Of a DNA stretch of 64,000 nucleotides, positions 12,500 to 26,097 are shown one piece after another. The stretch spans positions 43,524,001 through 43,588,000 of the forward strand of contig JBITNC010000001.1 of assembly GCA_050084985.1 (NCBI GenBank), given 5' to 3'. The first letter of the stretch is position 1. The number at the start of each line of letters is the position of its first letter. Under the pieces are notes generated by a model. That model had not been told where the DNA came from. It worked only from the letters and a program-made list of their open reading frames with translations, and made no database searches. This DNA comes from Nageia nagi (Eukaryota > Pinophyta). Position numbers and translations under genes: made by a program.

Positions 12500-12920
12500 A
12501 TTATCACATTAAGACTCTCATGATGTCTTCCCTTACCACTCCATTGGAGGTCGAAGGTAGATGTGACTCTAAGAGGAGTAAATGAACTTTCATTAAAATA
12601 GAAAGAACCTAAAGTAATTTATCGGGGTACTAGTTAGTTAGGTCATCAAAAGGTAAATTAATTTGGGAGGTTTCATTTTCATATTAATACTTTCGTGTGA
12701 TGAGTAGGCTCTTGCTTTATTTTGGTAATTTAATTCATATTAAAACTCTCATGATGTCTACCCTTACCACTCCATTGGAGGTTGAAGGTTGATGTGACTC
12801 TAAGAGGGGTACATGAACTTAATTTAAGCAAATATACATACATTTAATGGCTTATTACATGTTTTCCCTTACCATTCCATTGGAGATCGAAGGTTGATGT
12901 GACTAGTGAGAAGAGAGAAT
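12500..12920 (+). repeat. Three-copy imperfect repeat in TE-B leader
   Basis: The core CCTTACCACTCCATTGGAGG, followed by a GAAGGTTGATGTGAC-like tail, occurs near 12531, 12763 and 12869. The first two copies are spaced about 232 bp and share more flank (TCATGATGTCT before, CTAAGAGGRGTAMATGAACT after). The third is shorter. It lies in the untranslated leader upstream of gag, where Ogre-like elements commonly carry tandem repeats. Confidence 0.8.
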
Positions 12921-13700
12921 TAATCTCACACTAATACTTCCACAGCTGGAAGGGTTAATGAATCTCACTTAATTTGGTAATGAACTTCACTAAGATTTTA
13001 AAATGAATTTTGGGGTATCTTAGAATAAGATTCACTTAATTGAAACATTATGTGTCACATTAAAAGATAAGATAATTATTGAACATGTATGATTGGGAGG
13101 GATAGGTTGCATAATCATATAGACTTTACTTTTCTAGATGCATATTCATAATACCTATTTAAAATAAACATAAATGAGTTGGATTTCACCATCAACCATT
13201 AACTCTTTCATTCTATATCCACCAATCATATCTATAAACCTTAGAGCCAAAACTTAGAGATGAATATCGAGTTCATAGGGTAGAAGTCATCACTTCTTAC
13301 CATATGACTATAAAAAAGGGGTCAAACTTGGATTTCATCACCAAGGTAGACCTTAGTAACATTCCCCTAGCCCCATTGCACTAAGGGGACCACTTTAAGT
13401 ACCATGCCAAGACTTCACCATAGCTATCTGTTTAAGATTACTTGCCTACATTTTTAAACACTTGATTAGACTCACACATTTAGGAAAACTAAAAAGATTA
13501 AAATTAACACTTTTATTTTATACATTTAATTATATTAAATATAAATGAAGCAAACTATTTAATTAAGAAAAACACATTGTAAATTGCATTAATCATATAG
13601 GTTGTTTGTGCATCCTTTATTTTCCTGCAAACATAAATGTAAAAAGATGAGAAATATGGTTAATGTGCATTGTTTGTGTTTTATATACTAAGTAAAAATA
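12921..13700 (+). other. TE-B leader, non-coding
   Basis: AT-rich leader between the repeats and the gag start; no protein match on either strand. Confidence 0.5.
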
Positions 13701-16620
13701 ATGGTCCAAACTCGTTCGCATAGAGCTCAACAAGAACGAGAACAAAAATAAGAACATTATTTACCTTAGGATACGCAAGTAGAGGTTGAACAAGAATTAT
13801 AAGAATAAGAAACTATGTTTGAACTAGGAGAAAGTAGCAATCTACCTAGTCAACCTCCTTCATCATTACCTATACAACATTATATAGAATATAAACCAGT
13901 AATTAGATAGCCATATCTTGATACAATAACTCAAATTTTAGCATATAAAATGGAAGAATAATTGCCTGATATTCCATAAGAAAATATAAATATTATACCT
14001 TTTGATATAGTATCTTCAAGACTTGAGCTTGATTTTACATTAGAATAAGCTAAGGAACATTTAACACATTTACAAATCCCTCCCCCTTCTACACATACTC
14101 ATAGTCTTCTTCCACTTGGAACACATTATCAGTTAAAAGAGTTACTATTAGAGAAGAATTTTGATTAGAACTTGATAAATTAGCTGCATATTCATACATA
14201 CACATGTTCAGCTGATCCTAACTTTACAACATGAATCTTTTAGAATAAAGTATATATGAGTGAGGAAATATAAGCTTGATGAAACTTTTGATTTTACATA
14301 CATCAGAAGATTTGATTATCCCCTTTAGATGATGACATAGGAATGGAAGGTAACATTGATAGTGTGTCTATACATACTGGTAGCCCTATATCGCAAACTC
14401 TAGAAGGATTTAATGTTAATTATAATCCCCTTGTATAAATAATTCCTAACATTGTACAATAATCACAAATTCCAATAACTACGATTCCGCTTCCTTAAGG
14501 GTCACTTACAATGACTAAATCGTAGTTTCAAATACCAAAAATTCCTCCATATATGCATATACCTAGTAGTACTTTACCACAAAACATACCTATCTCTAGA
14601 GAAGAGTATCAATCAAGTGTACTTGACCCTAGTTAGATTATACAATAATAATAAGAACCTCAAAATTTTATTGAGAGACATCAACATCTTAACATAAATG
14701 TACAACTTCCTAAGCCATCCATAAATGTTCAACCTAATCTTCAAACGCAATTCATGCCTCAAGTTTAACCAACTTTAGGTATACCTCAATAAGTAATAAA
14801 TTTGATTGTATCTCAAGTTCAATACACTTTAGGGATGCCTCAAAATATGCCTATTCAATACGTACCTCAAATTCAATATCCCTTAAGTATGCCATAGCCG
14901 TTGTAGGTGGTAGCACCTTTACAAATACAATCCATGCTTGAAGTTACACCTAAAGCACAAATTCTACAAGATAACCTATTCAAATATGAGGAACCACTAG
15001 TGCAACACAAAAAGGAAAACAAATTGAACAACAAAGTCAAATTAGCATTAGCCAAAACATAAACCTTGTTCAAACTAAAATATAACCATTGACCCCAAGG
15101 TAAAAATACAAACTACCAATCCTCCAACACAAGTACAAGGTATGCAACAAAGTTATCCAATGTTTTATCAACAATAAAAACCATAGGTTAGACCCTCAAA
15201 GTATCAACCCTTTTACCAACCATTTCAACTATAAATTACTCCTTGGAATTATCAAAATGTTTATCTTTAGGTTCAACTTGTCTTCAATCAACAAGGAATG
15301 CAAATACCTTTTCAAATGCAATAACTTTCACAACAAATAGTACATTATGGTGGAAATTATTATCAAAATACAATTCTAGTAACTCAACAGTATAATGTTT
15401 CTCAAGGTTATCAAGAAGAGAATATTCCTAAAAATATAGATAACCAAGAAGAAACATATCTAGATAAAGAAGAACCTCCTGTTCAAAAAGAAGATATTCC
15501 ATCTATTGATGATAACACCATTACTAAATGATTAAAAGAAATAGAAGTGGCATTGCTTATACAAGACAAGAAAAATTTGACTTATGAAATAATTTATAGT
15601 GAACCCATACATCCTACAAAAGATATACCTTATAAATTTGAAATATCGAAGATTGAACCATTTAAGGAAAAGGAAGATCCTAAAAAGCATTTGCAATGCT
15701 TCAAATATTCAATTTATTTAATAGCTAATGATGATACATTGATGTTACGTGTCTTTCCCATGATGCTTGTTGGACAAGCCATGAATTGGTACAATAATTT
15801 ACCTGAACACAACATTAAATCATACTCACAATTGGAATACCTATTTTTACAACATTTCAAAATTAATGTTAAGGATAAAACATCTATTACTGACCTTACA
15901 AGGTTACAAGAATTTCCAAACAAATCTATTAGTGATTACATTTCATGTTGGAGAGTTATTTTGACTAGTATGCCTTACACATTACCCCAAGAGAAGTTAG
16001 TTAAACTATTTAGTCAAAGCTATTCAAGGCCTATAGCAAGCATGTTGATTATGTAGTAGAATAAAATGTTTGAGGATGCCATTGCCTAATCATTTGTTAT
16101 TAAAAGAGTAAAAATTCAAGATAAAGAAATAAAAGGAAGTGTGAAGGATATACAAGGAATAAACCTCAAATAGATAAACCTTTACTATCTAATAAAGTTT
16201 CTATGGAAAATGATAATGAACCAAAACAAGCTCAAAGGAATGATAAATAATATAGTATTAGATGAAAATATACATCATTATCAAAATCCCTTTATGATAT
16301 CTTAAGAAAATTATTAGATCATAATCGAATTACCTTACCAGAAATAAGACCTGAAGATCAACAAAATAAAGAAAGTAAATGGTATAAGGGGAATGAATTC
16401 TATCATTACCACCATAATAAAGGCCATGACACTAACAAATGTAGAAATTTGAAAAACATAATTCAGGATTTGATTAAAAATGGAACATTAGAAATAGACA
16501 ATCCTGTAACAACCCCAAATCAAAATTTGGGCATCTATAAAAATCCTCTACCACATCATAATGTTAATACCATCATGATAGCAACATTTGAAAATCAAAG
16601 AATAGATAAATAAAATTTGG
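13701..16620 (+). pseudogene. TE-B gag
   Basis: Translation from ATG 13701 starts MVQTRSHRAQQEREQ, a typical Ty3/gypsy Gag start. It continues through many in-frame TAA/TAG codons at Gln-like positions and at least one frameshift. The capsid domain is open at 15547-16056 (DPKKHLQCF, then VGQAMNWYNNLPEHNIKSYS and SQLEYLFLQHF). A zinc-finger-like segment lies at about 16380-16490 (FYHYHHNKGHDTNKCRNLK); the family pattern is C..H..HGHDT..C..LK, so the first Cys is lost. Gag builds the virus-like particle and binds RNA. The long Gln/Pro-rich N-terminal part before the capsid domain (13.8-15.5 kb) is low-complexity and badly decayed. Confidence 0.8.
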
Positions 16621-16808
16621 ATAGCATAAGTCATATTTCTATGATTAGTGTTGCTACTAGAGCTCAAAAAGCATAAGGAAAACAAAATGATAAATCAAAT
16701 AATCAACAAGAAAAAGTTCATGTGAAACCTCACATACCTAGATCGCAACATCCTAAAGTTTCAGTAAAAGGTGCACTTCAACATCAATTACAAAATACAC
16801 TAATAAAA

Positions 16809-17400
16809 TTATCATTATTTGATTTATTATAACAATCAAAATATCATAGAGATGCCATGAACCAAATTATTCAATGCATTGAGTTAGATTTAAATGATCC
16901 TGAAAGTTTTGCAACATTAGTTGTTAACATAAAACGAATTCAAAAACCTTCCATAACCTTTTATGATCATGAAATAAAAGAATGGAAAGGAGCATCATCA
17001 AGACTTGATCCTCCATTACACATTATGGCCAATGTCGATGGTAAAATATTTAAAAGAATACTTATTGATGAAGGTTTGGCTATCAACATCATCTCAATAG
17101 CTACATTTAAAAATCTTAATATTCCATTTTCTCATATTAATGCTCCTATAGTAAATTTAAAATCATTCAATAATGCCCTTTTCCCAATTGTGAAAATGAT
17201 ATTACTACCCATTACAGTGGGTCCTAAAATAGTGCAAATGGTACTACAAGTCATTAAAGGTGAGATTACATAATACAATATCTTGTTAGGAAGGCCTTGG
17301 ATTAAAGATATGCATTGTGTTCCTTCTACGTATCACAATTGCATTATATTTATTCATGATAGAGTTGTACATTGTATATCTAGAGATGATAACCCCTATT
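16809..17400 (+). pseudogene. TE-B aspartic protease (PR)
   Basis: The frame contains LSLFDLL before PR, then PPLHIMANVDGKIFKRILID and EGLAINIIS at the active site, and further on [20 protein letters not shown]. In Tat-like elements the active-site block is usually D-G-G-[SA] and the flap-side motif LLGRPWI. Here the catalytic Asp remains (codon 17067-17069) but the following Gly is Glu. One in-frame TAA precedes LLGRPWI. PR would cut the Gag-Pol polyprotein. Confidence 0.8.
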
Positions 17401-18656
17401 CTCATTGCAATACTACATATATTCTACACATTATTACCTTCGACACATTTTTTTATGACATCGATAGCAAATAATAAACCTTCCATAAATAATGTAGAAA
17501 TGAATTCATCAAATAGTATAAAAGTAAATCAGATTATTGATAAACATGAATCCATTGATAATAATATGACAAATGCTAAGAAATAATTTTTTTAACTTGA
17601 ACCAATAGTATAAGAACAAAAATATCGAAAGAAGAGGGAACATATGTTAGACAATTTAAATCATGCCTCTTGTTCAAAAGATTCACCACAAATCAATGTT
17701 TTTACTCAGAAAGAAATGAATAAGTCACTGGACATTTATCTTGTAACCATTAAACTATCTAATTTAGGTATGGGAGATTATGATATTAATGATATAATAT
17801 TTAATATCCCTTTTGCTCAAGAAATTGGAAGACCACATGAAGCTCCTAGTGTAATAGGATAACTGGTACCTTTAGGGAACAAATCTAATCATACTTTATT
17901 TGTATATGTGAGTATCGATAAACCTATTCCCTCTTTGTTACCTAAACATAGTGAGGGTACTTTTTGTAATTATTTAAACTATTTGACACCATTCGTACAA
18001 TATTTCATCCAAAGGTATTTCCTTATATTCTAATGGAAAGGATGTGGTCTAGGTTGGTATGAATAAGGACCTAGTATGTAATTGATATTCATTATCAAAT
18101 GTCCATAGACAAAATAGGATTGGGATATGTAAAAAATAATAAATGAAATATGAAAGTTAAAATAGAATCTGAACATACAATATATGAGAAACCATATTAT
18201 GAATATGAAGACAATGTTGATTATGTTGATACTAAATCAGATGTATCAATACCTGAATACCTATTTAGCAAATTTTTGATTGATATGGTTCAAATTGTTG
18301 AAATATACAACTTTGTAATAAATGAGAACACTATGGATTTCACATTCATATCATGAAATCCTATAGTGCATGAGTTTAAAAATATAAATACTATATGTTG
18401 GATACAAAATCCTATGGTTAATAATGTAACTCTAGTTAAGCAAAACCTTGGAGAGGACGAGGAATATGACATAAGCAATAAGAATTGGATTCCTATACCA
18501 AGTCAACTAGAAGATAAATCACAAATTTTAATTGAAGAAACCATTGATTCCAACCTTAGTGATGATCCTCGCAACCTGAAAATTATGCAATTAGGAAAAT
18601 ACTTGATAGAAAAAGAAAGAAAAACATTCATATCTATCCTTAAGTAAAAATAAGAA
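17401..18656 (+). pseudogene. TE-B PR-RT linker of pol
   Basis: Several open pieces (for example 17644-17862, 18150-18356, 18366-18647) belong to the linker that joins PR and RT in this lineage. TE-C has an alignable linker at 44.7-45.56 kb, including a SNLGMGDYDINDIIF segment matched by KNISMGEYSIYDIMF, and a shared acidic segment before RT. No catalytic domain is recognised. Confidence 0.6.
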
Positions 18657-20010
18657 ATATTTGCATGGTCATATGCTGATATGACTGAGATAGATACAAA
18701 TCTAGTTGTGCATAATTTAGGAATCAAAGAAGGTGTACAACTTATTAAACATAAATTATGAAAAATGTTCCCTACAATAGCTCTCATGGTAAAATAGAAA
18801 TTGCAAAAATTACTAGAAGTTAAGTTTATTCAACCCATCAACTATTTAGATTGGATCTCAAACATGGTTCCTATAAAGAAATCTAATGGGAAGATTCAAA
18901 TTTGTACTAACTTAGAGATATAAATAAGGCTTGACCAAAATATGATTTCCCACTTCCTAATATTGATACTTTAGTGGATTCTATTATAGGACATGAGATG
19001 CTTTCACTCATGGATGGCTTGTTTGGGTATAATTAGATAAGAGTTGCTACGAATGATTAACATAAAATAACATTCATTACACCTTGGGGAATATTTTGTT
19101 ATAAGGTCATGCCCTTTAGTTTGAAAAATGCAAGGCAACCTATCAAAGAGATATGACATATATCTTTCATGATTACATGCATGATATTGTGGAAGATTAT
19201 GTGGACGATTTACTAGTCAAATCTAAAACTAGACAAGAACATCCTACAGTATTACATGAAATCTTTGATATACTAATAGAACATAAAGTTAGATTAAATC
19301 CAAAGAAGTGTGTCTTTGGAGTAACTTCTAGAAAATTATTAGGATTCATAGTATCAAGATAAGGAATTAAAGTAGATCCTAATAAAATTAAAGCAATTAT
19401 TGATATGCCTCCACCTTCAAATATAAAACAACTACAAAGTTTACAAGGAAAATTACAAGTAATAAGATGATTTATTGCATAATTATAAGATAAATGTAAA
19501 CCATTTAATAAATTGTTAAAAAAGGTCATTATCTTTAATTGGGGAAAAGAACAACAAGATGCATTTAAAGATATAAAACAATATTTATTATCACCACCTA
19601 TGTTAAGTCCCCCCAAAGAAGGAATACCTTTTTTTGCTATACTCATCAGCTACTGAAACCATGTTAGAAATTATGCTTACTTAGAAAAATGATACTAATA
19701 AGGAACAAGTCGTATACTATCTTAGTCAAACTTTAGTTGATTACGAAATAAGATATGTATATATGGAAAAACTATGTTTGGTAATGGTTTTTGCCACTAA
19801 AAAACTTAGACACTACATACTGAATCATACCACGTATGTTATTGCAAAAGCTGATCCACCTAAATACATGATGAATAAAACATACCAAAACACTAGAACA
19901 TCTAAATGGATCATGCATTTGACTGAGTTCAATTTGTAATTTATTAATCAAAAGGTAATTAAAGGAAAAGTAATAACTGATTATCTTGCGGAAGCTCCTT
20001 TACAGGATGA
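18657..20010 (+). pseudogene. TE-B reverse transcriptase and RNase H
   Basis: RT is read in shifted frames: LLEVKFIQPINYLDWISNMV, then KKSNGKIQICTN, then TYIFHDYMHDIVEDYVDDLL with the YVDD catalytic box at 19198-19209. It ends with VRLNPKKCVFGVTS and KLLGFIVS. RNase H follows at about 19440-20010 (for example VVYYLSQTL, KLRHYILNH, SKWIMHLTEFNL). The order and wording match plant Ty3/gypsy Tat RT-RH. The segment between fingers and YVDD is broken by many stops. RT copies element RNA into cDNA, and RH removes the RNA strand. Confidence 0.85.
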
Positions 20011-20089
20011 TAAAACCATTAACATAGAATTACCCAATGAAAACATATTCCAATTAGATGAAATAGAAATTCCTATTGAATTAGAGGAT

Positions 20090-20500
20090 GATTGGAATAT
20101 GATAATTTATTTTGATGGATCCCAATGTGAACAAGGAGAGGGTTCTGGTATAGTCTTTGTTACACCACAAGGTATACCTATTTTGTATTCATTTATACTT
20201 GATTTTTCTTGTACTAATAACAATGTAAAATATGAACCATTGATATTAGTTTCAAAAATTGCCCTTAAGTTAAAATTAAGAAAAGTAAAATTCATTGGAG
20301 ATTCACTATTAATAGTCAATCAAATCAAATAAATTTTCCAATGTAAAGAACCTTTACTTTAGAAATATAAACACATAGCTGAATCATTATTGAAAACTTT
20401 TGAAAAATACAAAATTGAAGTAGAACCTAGGTTAGAAAATAGATTTGCTGATGCTATGGCATCAATTGGATAGTTAATATCTCAAGATCCTCATCGTAAA
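20090..20500 (+). pseudogene. TE-B archaeal-type RNase H (aRNH)
   Basis: A second RNase H fold follows RT-RH: IIYFDGSQCEQGEGSGIVFV, then CTNNNVKYEPLILVSKIAL, FIGDSLLIVNQIK and FADAMASIG. The four acidic catalytic positions (D in FDGS, E in KYEP, D in GDS, D in FADA) are all still encoded, although stops interrupt the frame after VNQIK. In plants this extra RNase H between RT-RH and INT marks part of the Tat/Ogre branch. Confidence 0.8.
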
Positions 20501-20559
20501 AGTATCCATATTGAGGTAGTTCAATTAATAGAATCTACTTTAGAGATAAACAAATATAC

Positions 20560-21860
20560 ATACAAAATTTTTGACATCACTATAGAGACTAAAAATGCAC
20601 GGCATAATCAATTAGTAAAATTCTTACGAGATGGGGTTTTACCTATAGACTTGATAAAATCTACCTTAAGAGCATTTAAACTAAAAGCTTCTTGGTATTG
20701 TATGTTAGGTAACATATTGTATTGTAGAGGTTTTGATGGAGTCTTGCCTAGATGTCTAGGATTGGTAGATTCTTATATTGCAATCTCATGTAAACATGAT
20801 GGGATATGTGAAGGCCATTTTAGTGGCCTAGCTATAACAAAATGTTTAATGTGCATGGGATATTATTGGTATACTATGGAACTAGATTATGTTGAGTATG
20901 TTAAAAAGTGCTTTAAATGCCAACAACATGCTCACTTATATGTACAACCATCTCAAGCATTACAACATATGCAGTTTCTATGGTCATTCTTGTGATGGGC
21001 ACTAGATCTTATAGGAAAAATATCACCTAACTCATCTAGAGGTCATAAATTCATAATCATAGCTACTGAATATTTTACAAAATGGGTCAAAGCTATTCCT
21101 ATGATTTGGAAAAAAGTCCTAAGATAGCCAAATTCATTGAACATCATCTTATTTATCATTTTGAAATTACTTCTCAACTTATCATAGATAATGGAAAGAA
21201 ATTTAAAAATAAAGAGGTGTTAGCCTTTTGTAAAGGATATCACATTCGAATTAGTTTTTTGACACCATATTATCCATAGGGAAATGGTCAAGCTAAAGTG
21301 ATAAACAAAACTATTAGAAGTATACTAATTAAAATAGTAAATAATTCTCATAGAGATTGGCATATTAGAATTCCTCATTCTTTATGGGCCTATTGAACAA
21401 GTATTAGAACTCCTACTGGGTCAACCCCTTTCTCATTAGTTTATGGATATGAAGCTATATTACCTTTAGAAAATGAAATACCTTCTTTACACATAGCACT
21501 ACAAGATTATATAACCAATGAAGCTGCTCGTAGAGAATGGGTAGATCTACTACTACTATTATATGAGTAATGAATTCATGTGTTAGAACATATTAAAACA
21601 TATCAAAATTGCATCAAGAGGGATTTTGAAAAAAAGACTAAAATTCATGAATTTCAAATAGGAGATCTAGTTTTTAAAGAAAATCAACAAATGTCATGAT
21701 TGGAATGATAATTGCATGATAAATTTGGATCTTATATCATTAAAAAGAAATGTGGTTCTAGTGCCTACCACCTAGCTAATATGGAAGGAAATGAAGAGCA
21801 TGAACCTATACAACTATTATTAGATTAGCACAACTTACTACATCTAAAATAAGAAATTTT
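20560..21860 (+). pseudogene. TE-B integrase
   Basis: The zinc-binding region reads CKHDGICEGHFSGLAITKCL, GYYWYTMELDYVEYVKKC and FKCQQHAHL. The core has WALDLIGKI (first D), SQLIIDNGKKFKN (second D) and YYP-stop-GNGQAKVINKTI, where the catalytic Glu position is Lys and the Gln before GNG is TAG (21277-21279). The C-terminal part includes TPFSLVYGYEAILPLE. Integrase would insert the cDNA. The Glu change alone would inactivate it. Confidence 0.85.
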
Positions 21861-21890
21861 TAACATCTACCCCTTGATATATAAAGATTA

Positions 21891-24150
21891 ATGGTTTTAA
21901 AATATCAACCAAATAAATATGATGGATGGACTATAAACATTAATGATGATACCATTGAAATAACCATAAGAAAATCCATGTATTATGTAGGTTATTAGCA
22001 TTACCATGCTCAAATTGAAAAAATAAATTGGATGTGTCTTTGTTGGCCTGTGTTAGCTCCAATATTGATACTTGATTGTACTTTTAATAATTGGATTTTG
22101 GAACTAGCACATACCTTTCTGCAAAACATGATAATCTTTTTTTATTGGGAAAATCAAATTGCGGGAGATTTATATCATCACAAAATGATATATAATTTTA
22201 CTAATTCATTTATTCCTAAACCTAGACAAACAAAACATCTAAACCAAAAACTTAATCAAAGGTTTTCTTGCACTAAAACAAGGTTTCATGATTCTTTCTC
22301 ACGTAATCAAATGATACACATTTCAACATCAAGAGAGTCAAAATGTTATCCAAATACATAGTTTCAGATTGATAGATAAACCAAGATGTTATTGATAGAT
22401 ATTAGGGAGATCGATACATGAAATTGTTATGTAAACATCCTTATAATGAGATAGCTCATGTTCTTGCTATGCCATGAGAAATTTAAGAAGCAATAGCCAT
22501 GTTCTATTTTAATAAATGATAATCTAATGCACGGTTAGTATGAATTGATAAACTCAAATCCATTGTTGAAATTGATGCTAAAAACATATGGATGGAACTT
22601 GAGTCAGAAATGAGTTTAATCCACTTATTTCGTATCCATTAGCCATATTGTAAAGCTAAAATCTTATTGAATTATGTAGAACATATCACACTCAAGTATA
22701 TGGGGAAATCTCTTTCCTTGACTAATGTTGTCAATGATTTAATGATGGAATATAGCACTATTTCGCTAACACATGATGAGATTATATATGACTACATTTC
22801 ACTTTTTAGTAAGTATTATTATGCAAACAATCCATCCAATGTAAAAGAAAGGTTTGAAAGAATGATAAAATGTCTTGAATTACATCAAAAGGTCAAAAAA
22901 AAAAGTATCTTAAACCAATTGAGAGTAAGTATATTTCACACCTACTGAGGAATGTACCATCACCCTCATCATTATCACGCTCTTTCACATTGAAACCATC
23001 TAGTGTAGACACTTCCACAAAATTGCTTGAAATAAACAATAATAATGATGACTTGCTAAAAAAAAAACAAAATGCCTTATTAGGAAGTTTAAAACAAAAC
23101 CAAGGAATTTGTCCTTAACCACATCACCTACACTAATATTTTACCCTATCAAATATCAATCATCTATTCTTGGATCAGGACCTCTACACATTCATTTGAA
23201 ACCTCTATATCATTACGTATTAGGTCATAAAGGTTGGACTATTTATCAAATATCTCTTCTAAAACATCATTCTCAAGTTGTTCATCACATTACATTATGA
23301 AAAATAACAAAAATAATAAAAAACTCACAAAATATAAAAAAATCAAATATTTTCAAAATTCCCAAAAATAATAAAAAATATATAAAAATACATTTTTACT
23401 TTTGTATTATTGTGTGAGTTTTGTGTGAATTCTAAATCTTTCATATTTTGTTACAGATAATTGTGTTTATTTCATCAAATACTATGAATCATCCACATTG
23501 TGTATCTTGCCCAACTAGCCAAATGATGATTTTTTTAAAACATACTACACCTATTCCATGGGAATTACTTTCTCTTCCTATCTCACAATCCCCATGTACA
23601 TTTTTGAGTGATGATGAAGAACATAATGATTTGACGCATGATGTGGATAAAGATCATTTTAATGACTTGCCTGAAATAATACATTACAAGATCATATATA
23701 TGAATACTTGGACAACATTACTCAATCGATTTGATCATGTTTATCATTATTTGCAAGAGTATATGTGGGTAACCATCTCTATGGAATATAATCCATTTTG
23801 GGAAACTTGCATAATTTACAATATACCTGACGAAGAGTTCTTCAACAATCTAGTTCACATGTTGTATCGACACTATTTCATATGGAGACTTGTACTTGAC
23901 ATACATATCACTCCTCTAATGGTATGATTTATTAAACTTTGTGAACCTCCATCATTACATCCTATTGACTATTATGATGAGATCACCATGGCTTACATCA
24001 TGTCTATTCATTGGTTACAGTGGGACTTTATGCTTTCTATGTCTGTGACTCATGATACTACCTAATGGAAATTGAAATATGTTCACACTCATTGTGATTT
24101 CTCTCCTATTTCTCATGATCAACTTCAATTATCCACCAATCAACTTTGAT
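21891..24150 (+). pseudogene. TE-B sense ORF remnant(s) after integrase, unknown
   Basis: Downstream of INT an ATG at 21891 (MVLKYQPNKYDGW) opens a frame that continues, with stops, to about 22360. Further open pieces lie at 22667-22948 and 23448-23927; the last is acidic in the middle (FLSDDEEHNDLTHDVD). I do not recognise a domain. Integrase normally ends shortly before this point, so these belong either to an extra ORF or to a pol extension. Extra ORFs between INT and the 3' LTR are known in Tat-like elements. Confidence 0.4.
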
Positions 24151-26097
24151 TTTTATAAAAAAAATCCAAAAATCCTAAAAATTTGAATATTAAAAAATAA
24201 AAAAAATATATACATATATATATATATTATAGTATCTTATATTATCTACACTCAGAAATATATTTATTTCTAAAGCATCTTGGCCATTGGGTGTGTTGCC
24301 CTATGTGTTCCATTCCATTTGCACACTTTTCCATGCATTTAAAGTATTATGGTTACTTAGATATCAATTGTTATTTATGGTAACTTATCAAGTTATATGT
24401 ATTCATTCTTGTAACATTCACCTACGTTCTTTACATATATTTGTATTTATGGGTAAATAAGTGTATTGAATATTATATCCATATGTGGTCTTGTTGAAAA
24501 ATCTTATGTTATATTTATATTACTTTGAATGATAAACAAACATAAACATGATACATCCTAATAATATTATGAACTCAATGACACTTATTTCATATTAATG
24601 ATCTTAAAATAATAAAAAGTAAAGTGTTACTTGAGCGTAGTTTGAGTTATTATTCTACCATTCTTTTGCTTCATCCTAAACCCAAAAGATAGGAGTATGA
24701 AAGATTAAAAAAAAATAGAAGCAAAAAATAAATTAGCATTCTTTGGTGATTATAGTATCCTCTATCAGGGCTATGGATGCTTGGCTGGTAGTAGAGCAAG
24801 GCTGTAGCAGGATGTTGGGGTTAATCTCATTGGGGCTATGGATGCCTAATTGGAAGTGAAGCATACCTTACGGAAGAATATTTATTGGCAAAATTGGCTT
24901 ACTTTATGCTTTGAAACATTTAGTTTGTGAAATTATAGAGAGGAAATAAACATCATTTCTTTGTGAAATTCTAGAGAGGAAATAAAGATCATTGCACACA
25001 CATGAGTTCATAGTGTACTTGAGTGTATTATAACCTTGTTTCATATCATTTTTAGTAAATGAGATTAAAACAAAAATTAATCAATAAAACCATATATGAA
25101 TACACTATTCCATTCTCCTTTATTCATAGTATTCATTCATTATCATCCCTTTATATATTTAATCTTATTATAAACTTTATAAGTTACCATGTATTTTAGT
25201 TGATGTCTGAATCACTAGGATACTTTACATGTTTTGTTCATACTTCACATTATTATCCATACGTTCATGTGATATTTACATTTTATTTTATCCTATCCCC
25301 ATAACACTATTAAATTTTATAACTTTCTTTACTTCATAGGGATCAAGAGTAAGCTATTGCTCTTTCCTTTGATTAGGAAGTTAGTGTTATTTTTCACAAC
25401 ATTCTATTCATTATTCCTAGAATATTATTAAATTTTATAAGCTTTCATTATTTATAAGATCAAGAATAAGCAATTGTTCTTCCTTTAAAATTGAGAGTCA
25501 ATATTATTTTCCTATTACCATACATAATCATGTTCAATTCATAATCATTATTATGTGCTATACCAGTAAGTTATGTGAGAAACTTGTGTATAAGTAGCCA
25601 AGAAATGGTAAGTGATACATCTGATTCCATACTAATATAAATAAAATATGTTCCATACATATAAGTATTTTTGACATACATTGAAAAGTTATTATAAACA
25701 TGCATTATTTACATTCATAAGAAACATCTATTAAACATTTAAACATCCATCATTAAATGTTAATACAACTATCATTCATAAAAGTTAGTAGCAAAACATA
25801 GGTCTATATATAAAAATTATTAATTTTATATATATAACCACACACAACACAAACAAATGTGTCTGATATAAAAACTCATCAAAACATGAAACACATATAT
25901 TATATAAACATCAAAACAAAAATATATATGACAACATTATCATATCAAAAAACATCAACATAATCATCAAAAAAACATCAACATATCTAACATCATCATT
26001 AAAACATACATGTAAAATTGTATCATGCCCTCCATGATATCAAAAAATATACATCAACATATATGAACCATCAAAGTCTAAACAACATAAAACTAGG
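24151..26097 (+). other. TE-B 3' non-coding region
   Basis: AT-rich sequence without a protein match. It has an AT dinucleotide run at 24206-24228 and becomes strongly A/C-rich on the plus strand at about 25640-26090, just past the end of the antisense ORF. TE-C shows the same transition at about 62.4-62.8 kb. Confidence 0.5.
24206..24228. repeat. (AT)n microsatellite
   Basis: Short alternating A/T run in the TE-B 3' region, interrupted once by a C. Confidence 0.8.
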
